From Hellea sp. (lineage in GTDB: Bacteria > Pseudomonadota > Alphaproteobacteria > Caulobacterales > Maricaulaceae): 47,331 nucleotides of DNA. A model generated the notes under the pieces. The model saw only the letters and a list, made by a program, of their open reading frames with translations. It searched no databases and had not been told where the DNA came from. The position numbers and the translations under genes were made by a program. This document shows positions 42,035-47,331 of the stretch, one piece after another (the stretch's first letter is position 1; each line of letters begins with the position of its first letter). The stretch lies in contig JAHDBU010000005.1 of assembly GCA_020630275.1 (NCBI GenBank), positions 7,071 to 54,401 of the forward strand, written 5' to 3'.

Positions 42035-42120
42035 GCGTATTCCTTTTGCAAAATCTTACTGGATTGCAGTGGAGTTAACGCAGAGGGATGGCAATGACAA
42101 TATGGATTGGAAATATATTC

Positions 42121-42501
42121 TTAGCGGTTACCAAAATTGGCGAGAACACGTTTTTTTCTCGCGATCGGTGACTCTGTCTTTTCCCGGTAGAAGTAGGTTT
42201 CATAAACCAAATGTATGAAGCGCCCGAGGATAAAGATAAACGGGAAAAGCAGAACGGCCATCATCGCCTCTGGCGACAGGCGTTCGTAAATTTTGACATA
42301 GAAGTTTAAAAATCCATCCTGATTAGCCCTTGAAAAACCCGTATATCTAGGGGCCAAAAACGCAAATAGCCATAGGGCGGGCAAGGCCAGAATCAACAAA
42401 ATTCGGAAGCTGCGGTTATACTCCCGAGATAAATAGCCCAATATAAAGGCAATGATATGACTCACGGCATATAAATTCATAACGTAGGCGATCACTAACA
42501 C
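42121..42501 (-). CDS. Small integral membrane protein, unknown function
   Basis: I do not recognise a family. The 126 residues contain three or four hydrophobic segments (about 1–22, 32–50 and 80–101) with basic loops, and a basic C-terminus (IARKKRVLANFGNR). The frame starts with GTG at 42501; an ATG at 42480 is equally possible, and neither has a strong ribosome-binding site. It diverges from the sterol-desaturase gene across a short spacer. Confidence 0.65.
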   Translation of the reverse strand: MLVIAYVMNLYAVSHIIAFILGYLSREYNRSFRILLILALPALWLFAFLAPRYTGFSRANQDGFLNFYVKIYERLSPEAMMAVLLFPFIFILGRFIHLVYETYFYREKTESPIARKKRVLANFGNR

Positions 42502-42574
42502 AAAGCGCTTAAGTTTCGCTTAATCCTAAACCGATTTGTGATGGCGAACTGTCCGGTAATCGTTATAAAAACCT

Positions 42575-43381
42575 ATGGATTTTGCGGGAAATTTTGAGGT
42601 CTGGCTACGGGGCGGTTTGTTTTTTGGTCTGCTTTGTCTTTTCTTGTTAGCGGAGAGCTTGTTTCCACGGCGCAGAAAAACGCTGAAAATCACAGGACGC
42701 TGGTTTACCAATATTAGTATGACGGTCATCAGCAATTTTTGTGTCCGACTGATCGAACCGGTAACCGCCATGGCCGCGGCAGCCTATGCCATAAAGGCCG
42801 ACTGGGGCGTCTTGAACCAGGTCAGTTTGCATCCGGCGCTGGAATTTTTAATCGCCTTTATCTTGTTGGACCTGGCCATTTATATTCAACATGTGGCGAC
42901 CCATAAAATCCCCTTTCTATGGAGGTTACACAAGGTTCACCACTCAGACCGCGACATCGACACAACAACAGCGCTGCGCTTTCATCCCGTCGAGATTATT
43001 CTATCCATGATCTATAAATCCGCCATTATCCTATTGCTCGGGCCTGCCCTGCTGGCGGTCTTGATTTTTGAAATCGTGCTCAATGGCTGCGCGATGTTCA
43101 ACCATTCTAATTTGAAATTACCACTGCCGTTTGACCGACTTTTGCGTCTGATTATTGTCACACCTGATATGCACCGAGTCCATCACTCAGTTCACGATCA
43201 AGAGACCAATGCCAATTACGGTTTCAATCTCTCTTTATGGGACAGGTTGTTTGGAACTTATGTCGCCCAACCCAAAGATGGTCATACCCATATGAACATT
43301 GGCCTCAATGCCTATCAATCCGAGAGCCCTGCGCGGCTTGGTTGGTCGCTTTGGCTTCCCTTCACAAAAAAAACGGATTAA
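42575..43381 (+). CDS. Sterol desaturase/fatty acid hydroxylase family membrane enzyme
   Basis: Di-iron membrane hydroxylase or desaturase; substrate is probably a lipid or isoprenoid but cannot be named from sequence. The 268 residues have several membrane helices and the three histidine clusters of the family: HVATH (106–110), HKVHH (119–123), and HRVHHSVHD near 196–204. All ligands are present. No good ribosome-binding site is seen before the ATG. lemA follows after 10 bases. Confidence 0.92.
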   Translation: MDFAGNFEVWLRGGLFFGLLCLFLLAESLFPRRRKTLKITGRWFTNISMTVISNFCVRLIEPVTAMAAAAYAIKADWGVLNQVSLHPALEFLIAFILLDLAIYIQHVATHKIPFLWRLHKVHHSDRDIDTTTALRFHPVEIILSMIYKSAIILLLGPALLAVLIFEIVLNGCAMFNHSNLKLPLPFDRLLRLIIVTPDMHRVHHSVHDQETNANYGFNLSLWDRLFGTYVAQPKDGHTHMNIGLNAYQSESPARLGWSLWLPFTKKTD

Positions 43382-43391
43382 GCTTTGGACT

Positions 43392-43940
43392 ATGGGATAT
43401 AGTTTGATTGCAGTTTTCGTTCTTTTTATTTTTGCGGTTATCTGGATTTACAACCGCTTGGTGTCTGCGCGCCAGCTTGTCAATAATGGCTGGTCGGATA
43501 TCGAGGTACAGCTCAAACGACGGGCCGATCTGATCCCTCAGATCGTGGATACAGTGAAAGCCTATGCAGGCCATGAAAAGACTTTGTTTGAAGATGTCGT
43601 AAAAAAGCGCAATCAAGCCCTCAACACGGACGGTATGAGTGACAGGGCTGTAGCGGAATCCGCCTTGACCGGTCCACTGGGACGCCTTCTGGCTATCGCT
43701 GAAGACTATCCCGACCTTAAGGCCAATACCAATTTCTTGGATCTGCAAAATGAGCTGTCAGATACGGAAAATAAAATTGAATATGCCCGGCGCTTTTATA
43801 ATGGCGCCGTCCGGCAGAAAAACACATTAGTACAAAGCTTCCCAATCAATCTGTTTGCCAACATATTTGGATTTGGCGAACGGGAGTATTTTGAGATGGA
43901 TGAAGCCCCTATCCTGCCAGATATGGATTTTCACGGCTAA
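43392..43940 (+). CDS. lemA: LemA family protein
   Basis: Membrane-anchored four-helix protein of the LemA family; function is unclear in most bacteria. The frame is open into the sterol-desaturase gene, but the ATG at 43392 right after that gene's stop is the sensible start. The 182 residues have an N-terminal membrane segment (about 4–21) followed by the family core YNRLVSARQLVNNGWSDIEV (about 19–38), QLKRRADLIPQIVDTVKAYA, and EYARRFYNGAVRQKN. The stop overlaps the next ATG as TAATG. LemA next to a DUF2207 or TPM protein is a familiar arrangement. Confidence 0.93.
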   Translation: MGYSLIAVFVLFIFAVIWIYNRLVSARQLVNNGWSDIEVQLKRRADLIPQIVDTVKAYAGHEKTLFEDVVKKRNQALNTDGMSDRAVAESALTGPLGRLLAIAEDYPDLKANTNFLDLQNELSDTENKIEYARRFYNGAVRQKNTLVQSFPINLFANIFGFGEREYFEMDEAPILPDMDFHG

Positions 43941-45682
43941 TGTGTAGATTTTCAAAATCCCTTCTTGTTCTTTGCCTTATCTGGCTATCCGCCGTTACGG
44001 CTTTCGCGCAAGAATCCATTACAGCTTTTGATGTCAACATCGAGGCCCGACAGAATGGTGACCTTTTCATTACCGAGACCATAACCGTGAATGTTGAAGG
44101 CCGGCAGGTTAAACGGGGTATTTTGCGGGAATTGCCCCGCTATCAGCTCTATCAAGGCAAAGAAATTCCCGTTCGTTACAAGGTCCGAAATGTGGAGCGC
44201 AATGATCGCCGCGAACCCTTTGTGATTGAAAAAGACGGGAATGCGTATGTGCTCAAGATCGGCGATGGGGATTATTTTCTTTCTCACAAAAAACACACTT
44301 ATGAGATCAGCTATCTAATCAAGGATGAACTGCGCCGGAAAGAGGATTTCGATGAAATTTATTGGAATGTAACCGGTACCTTCTGGCGATTGCCCATCGA
44401 GAAAGCCTCGGCGCGGGTAATGGTGCCAAGTGCTGCCAAGTACCAGGGGGTTGATATTTACACCGGTGCGTTAGGCGACAAACAGCAAGACGCAACCTTT
44501 CGGAACCAGCATCCACTTTATATTTTTGAAACAACGCGACCATACGCTCAGGGCGAAGGGTTGACGATATCTTTGCAGTTTAACAAGGGCGTCTTTGGCC
44601 CAGTTCAAGAATCTACCAAGCGCTATATCTGGTGGTTGCGAAATGGGGCGCTGATTTTGCTCTCGCTGTCATTTCTAGGCATTGCAGGATATTATTATAC
44701 GACCTGGAACCGTGTCGGGAGGGACCCAGCAAAGGGGGCTGTATACCCGATTTATGAGCCTCCGGAAAATTATTCGCCTGCTGCGGCCAGCTATATTTAT
44801 TACCGCGGCTTAAAGGGGCACAAGGCCTTGATCTCCACATTGATGGGACTAGCGACTAAAAACTGGATTCAAATCGAAACGGACAAACGCGAAACCGTTT
44901 TGACGCCTTTGGACCGAGACATGCTTTATGAGGACGACAGGCCTTCTGAGGAACTCCTGCCGTTAAATCCCGAAGAAGCGGACCTGTTTTCACGGTTATT
45001 TCCCAAACACCGGGCCGTGCCAATCCAGTTGAAAAAGGAGCCCAATACAGATTTCAATCTTGCCCATGCTGCGTTTGGGCGAAAACTCGCCCGTCATTTC
45101 GGCGAGCCATATTACAAAGTGAATGCGCGTTATATTATGCTAGGCATATTCTTCTCCGCGGTTGCCATTTTCGTAACAGTATCGCAGCTCTCCAAACTGA
45201 CACCTGTTTTGATTGCCCTGCTTTTTTTAGCATTAGTCGCAATGAATATTCTTTTCATTATCCTCATGCCAGCGCCAACCAAAAAGGGCCAAAAGATAAG
45301 AACTGAACTCGAAGGATTCCGCTTATTTATGAAAACAGCCGAGAAACAGAAATTTGACTCGGTCGAAGTCGGTGCTGATCGTCCGCCACCCATGTCGGTT
45401 AAACGTTACGAACAACTTCTGCCTTATGCCATCGCCCTAGATGTGGAGGAACCTTGGAGCCGTTATTTCGAAAAGGTCATGCCTATGGAGGCCAAAGACT
45501 ATGACCCTCATTGGAGCGGCTCTATGGGTCGAGGCAATATCGGCCGGTCCATGAACTCCATGGTTTCCAATATTTCTTCGGGGGTAAGCTCAGCCGCGCC
45601 GCAAAGTTCGTCCTCCTCAGGCGGCGGTGGCGGAGGATTTTCCGGCGGCGGCGGCGGCGGTGGTGGAGGCGGCGGCTGGTAA
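43940..45682 (+). CDS. DUF2207 family membrane protein with glycine-rich tail
   Basis: The 580 residues begin with a signal peptide (about 1–23, ending AFAQ). The extracytoplasmic DUF2207 domain follows at about 25–230 (ITAFDVNIEARQNGDLFITE, RGILRELPRYQ, YWNVTGTFWRLPIEKA). A membrane helix lies near 232–252, a cytoplasmic part next, and two helices at about 397–440. The C-terminus runs through a serine stretch into glycine, ending in a single tryptophan (GGGGFSGGGGGGG then GGW). Such tails are typical of this group. It is coupled to lemA by TAATG; the pair probably forms an envelope complex. The end is four bases from the convergent channel gene. Confidence 0.9.
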   Translation: MCRFSKSLLVLCLIWLSAVTAFAQESITAFDVNIEARQNGDLFITETITVNVEGRQVKRGILRELPRYQLYQGKEIPVRYKVRNVERNDRREPFVIEKDGNAYVLKIGDGDYFLSHKKHTYEISYLIKDELRRKEDFDEIYWNVTGTFWRLPIEKASARVMVPSAAKYQGVDIYTGALGDKQQDATFRNQHPLYIFETTRPYAQGEGLTISLQFNKGVFGPVQESTKRYIWWLRNGALILLSLSFLGIAGYYYTTWNRVGRDPAKGAVYPIYEPPENYSPAAASYIYYRGLKGHKALISTLMGLATKNWIQIETDKRETVLTPLDRDMLYEDDRPSEELLPLNPEEADLFSRLFPKHRAVPIQLKKEPNTDFNLAHAAFGRKLARHFGEPYYKVNARYIMLGIFFSAVAIFVTVSQLSKLTPVLIALLFLALVAMNILFIILMPAPTKKGQKIRTELEGFRLFMKTAEKQKFDSVEVGADRPPPMSVKRYEQLLPYAIALDVEEPWSRYFEKVMPMEAKDYDPHWSGSMGRGNIGRSMNSMVSNISSGVSSAAPQSSSSSGGGGGGFSGGGGGGGGGGGW

Positions 45683-45686
45683 AGCG

Positions 45687-47303
45687 TTACAGGTTTTTGA
45701 CCTCACGACGCGGAATAGGCATTTTGATACCATTATCCCGAAGCGTACGCCAAACAAGGTAATTCAGATCCGAGGTAAACTTGTTTTCACCGTCATCAAT
45801 GCCAGATACCCAAAACTCAATGGCAAAGTGAATGCCGTATTCACCAAACTCGCGTAGTTCCAGATCAGGCTCCTCTGGTTCCATAAGGACTTTCGGATAG
45901 TTCTCGATGACCGGAATAAGAATCTCTTCCAGCGTATCAATATCGGTATCATAAGGTACTTTGAAATAAACTTCATAGCGCTGGGCTGGATCCTTGTGGG
46001 TCCAATTCTCATAGGTATTTTCGATGAAAGTCGTATTGGGCACCATGATATCTTTGCCGTCTGTGGTTTCGACGGTGGTTGAGCGCATGTTGATGGCTTC
46101 TACATAGCCCTCTTGTCCATCCGGCAGGACGACGAAATCCCCTTTACGAACAGAGCGGTCAAACAGGATGATTATACCAGAGACAAAATTCGCCGCCACT
46201 GGCTGCAGGCCCAAACCAATACCGAGCCCGATTGCACTGATAATCATCACCAAGCCTGAGAGCGGAATGCCGGCAAATGTCATCACCATCACGACAACGA
46301 TCACAAACAATAGCATCTGGAAAATTTTAGCGACGACTTCGCGGGTTGCCAAATCCAAACCTTCTTGGGCACGAATAGCGCTTTGACCGCGCGTATTTCC
46401 AATATTACCCAACCAGAAAAATAAGCCTCCAAACAAGGCCAGGCGAACCAGAGTCATAGCCGTTACAGGCGGGTCCATTGGGATAACCGGTGTTTTCTCC
46501 AAAAACTCTGTAAACTGTCCAAAGCGTCCAAAGACCGCGATCAGAGCAACCGGAATGATGATCCAGATCGACAACTTCTTTAAGAGATCATTGCCGATGA
46601 ATTCTTGAATAACTTTGTAGAGCAAATAAACAACAGCAATACCCTGAACCAGTTTGACCAGCCAATTTTCACCCAATGGAGACCCGACCGCTTTTAGGAC
46701 GAAAGCTGCGGCTCCCAAGAGCGCTACAAAAACGAGCAGGCGTAAGAACTTGCCCATCCGGAAAACGAATTTGCGGGCCGACAGAAATTTGGCATCTTCC
46801 GCAGGAGCCGCTTTGAAGAAAAACAGCCTTCGGCGCAGGATAGCAGCAATCATGGGTGACAGGAAAAACGCAGCGATAATGGCGGTTAATTGCGCTAAAA
46901 ATGGCGGACTCTGTGCCAATTCCCATAGTTGGCTCATATAGGATTTGAATGTAGTCCAGGCTTCGTCCTTGGTGGGCACAGAAAAAGCGGGCCCAGTGTC
47001 AGCTGGCGATGTGGCCTCGCGCTCCTTTATTTGCGTAATCACAGCGTCGACGAATGCCTCATCAGCTTCCTGCAAGGCGGCTTGGGCTTCTTTACGGGCG
47101 TCGATGGCCTGGCGGAGTTCAGGATCGTCAAAGTTGAGCTGTGAGGCATCTACATCGTCCGGTAAAATCCGTTCGGTGGGATCAACGACCTGTATCTGCT
47201 TGTCTTGCGTTTCCGTCTCTTGCCCATAACTGGTTGCGTTGAGCACCAGACATGCACAAAAAACCAACAAAGAAGACAGGAAATATCTCAAAAAAATCTT
47301 CAT
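45687..47303 (-). CDS. Large MscS-family mechanosensitive channel
   Basis: The 538 residues exceed the two small channels in this window. A signal peptide (about 1–27) is followed by a predicted periplasmic coiled stretch (about 40–130) and about seven membrane helices. The pore helix has Gly/Ala spacing (ISAIGLGIGLGLQPVAANFV), and a beta domain follows (LFDRSVRKGDFVVLPDGQ, MVPNTTFIENTYENW) with a cage domain at the end. This resembles the larger MscK/YbiO-type members. The C-terminal EFGEYGIHFAIEFWV segment is typical. It stands alone on the minus strand; the 28 bases after its start are the window edge. Confidence 0.92.
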   Translation of the reverse strand: MKIFLRYFLSSLLVFCACLVLNATSYGQETETQDKQIQVVDPTERILPDDVDASQLNFDDPELRQAIDARKEAQAALQEADEAFVDAVITQIKEREATSPADTGPAFSVPTKDEAWTTFKSYMSQLWELAQSPPFLAQLTAIIAAFFLSPMIAAILRRRLFFFKAAPAEDAKFLSARKFVFRMGKFLRLLVFVALLGAAAFVLKAVGSPLGENWLVKLVQGIAVVYLLYKVIQEFIGNDLLKKLSIWIIIPVALIAVFGRFGQFTEFLEKTPVIPMDPPVTAMTLVRLALFGGLFFWLGNIGNTRGQSAIRAQEGLDLATREVVAKIFQMLLFVIVVVMVMTFAGIPLSGLVMIISAIGLGIGLGLQPVAANFVSGIIILFDRSVRKGDFVVLPDGQEGYVEAINMRSTTVETTDGKDIMVPNTTFIENTYENWTHKDPAQRYEVYFKVPYDTDIDTLEEILIPVIENYPKVLMEPEEPDLELREFGEYGIHFAIEFWVSGIDDGENKFTSDLNYLVWRTLRDNGIKMPIPRREVKNL

Positions 47304-47331
47304 TCTAACCCCATTTTTCGCCCCCGCTATA

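Noticed and set aside
43299-43391. N-terminal extension of LemA
   Set aside because: It lies within the sterol-desaturase gene; the membrane segment typical of a LemA N-terminus follows the ATG at 43392.
45620-45682. Glycine-codon run at the DUF2207 end considered as a sequencing or frameshift artefact
   Set aside because: Glycine-rich tails ending in an aromatic residue are usual in this family, and the frame closes normally.

Overview
The window looks like chromosomal DNA of a marine, Caulobacter-like alphaproteobacterium (Hyphomonadaceae/Robiginitomaculaceae type). This rests on gene style, not on a database search: an alphaproteobacterial PstA with a long periplasmic insert, a Tad/Cpa pilus locus, the rsmB–DUF1674 pair, and GC that looks moderate, near one half. 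Nearly all of it is ordinary coding DNA. No transposase, integrase, plasmid gene or CRISPR array was seen.

Layout. 1–1411 (minus): start of a type II secretion operon, gspC then gspD, the latter cut by the window edge. 1565–2122 (plus): a NUDIX hydrolase. 2119–8881 (minus): a phosphate-starvation cluster read as a 47-residue membrane protein, a phosphate-selective porin, then pstS, pstC, pstA, pstB and phoU. Pho-box-like sites lie upstream and stem-loops separate the first genes. 8989–16875 (plus): an HI0933-type flavoprotein, 5-oxoprolinase genes pxpABC, a fused pabB-pabC overlapping pxpC by one base, then a membrane-anchored protein (DUF6384-like) and a long coiled-coil protein. 16831–27108 (minus): an eleven-gene Tad pilus operon without a pilin or prepilin peptidase gene. 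27284–29049 (plus): two tandem MscS channels.

29107–31838 (minus): a TonB-C-like secreted protein, a small two-domain protein that may be winged-helix, and a membrane-anchored serine hydrolase. 31839–33037: a secreted PKD-like protein beside tRNA-Leu(CAG), flanked by a 16-base imperfect repeat of the tRNA 3' end. 33169–36052 (plus): cytochrome c maturation genes ccmF-ccmG-ccmH. 36101–38352 (minus): a repeat-rich Cys/Ser lipoprotein and rsmB. 38496–40510 (plus): an SDHAF4-like protein and two exported low-complexity proteins. 40552–42501 (minus): pyrF, a short-chain dehydrogenase and a small membrane protein. 42575–45682 (plus): a sterol-desaturase-family hydroxylase, LemA and a DUF2207 protein with a glycine tail. 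45687–47303 (minus): a third, larger MscS-family channel.

The best leads for undescribed biology are the 47-residue membrane protein between Pho-box-like sites at the head of the pst cluster; the DUF6384-like/coiled-coil pair, whose glycine-aromatic tail recalls the LemA-partner tail 29 kb away; the minimal CpaD-like lipoprotein of the Tad locus; the stand-alone protein resembling the C-terminus of DUF3320 helicases; and the possible tRNA-linked insertion of the PKD-like gene.
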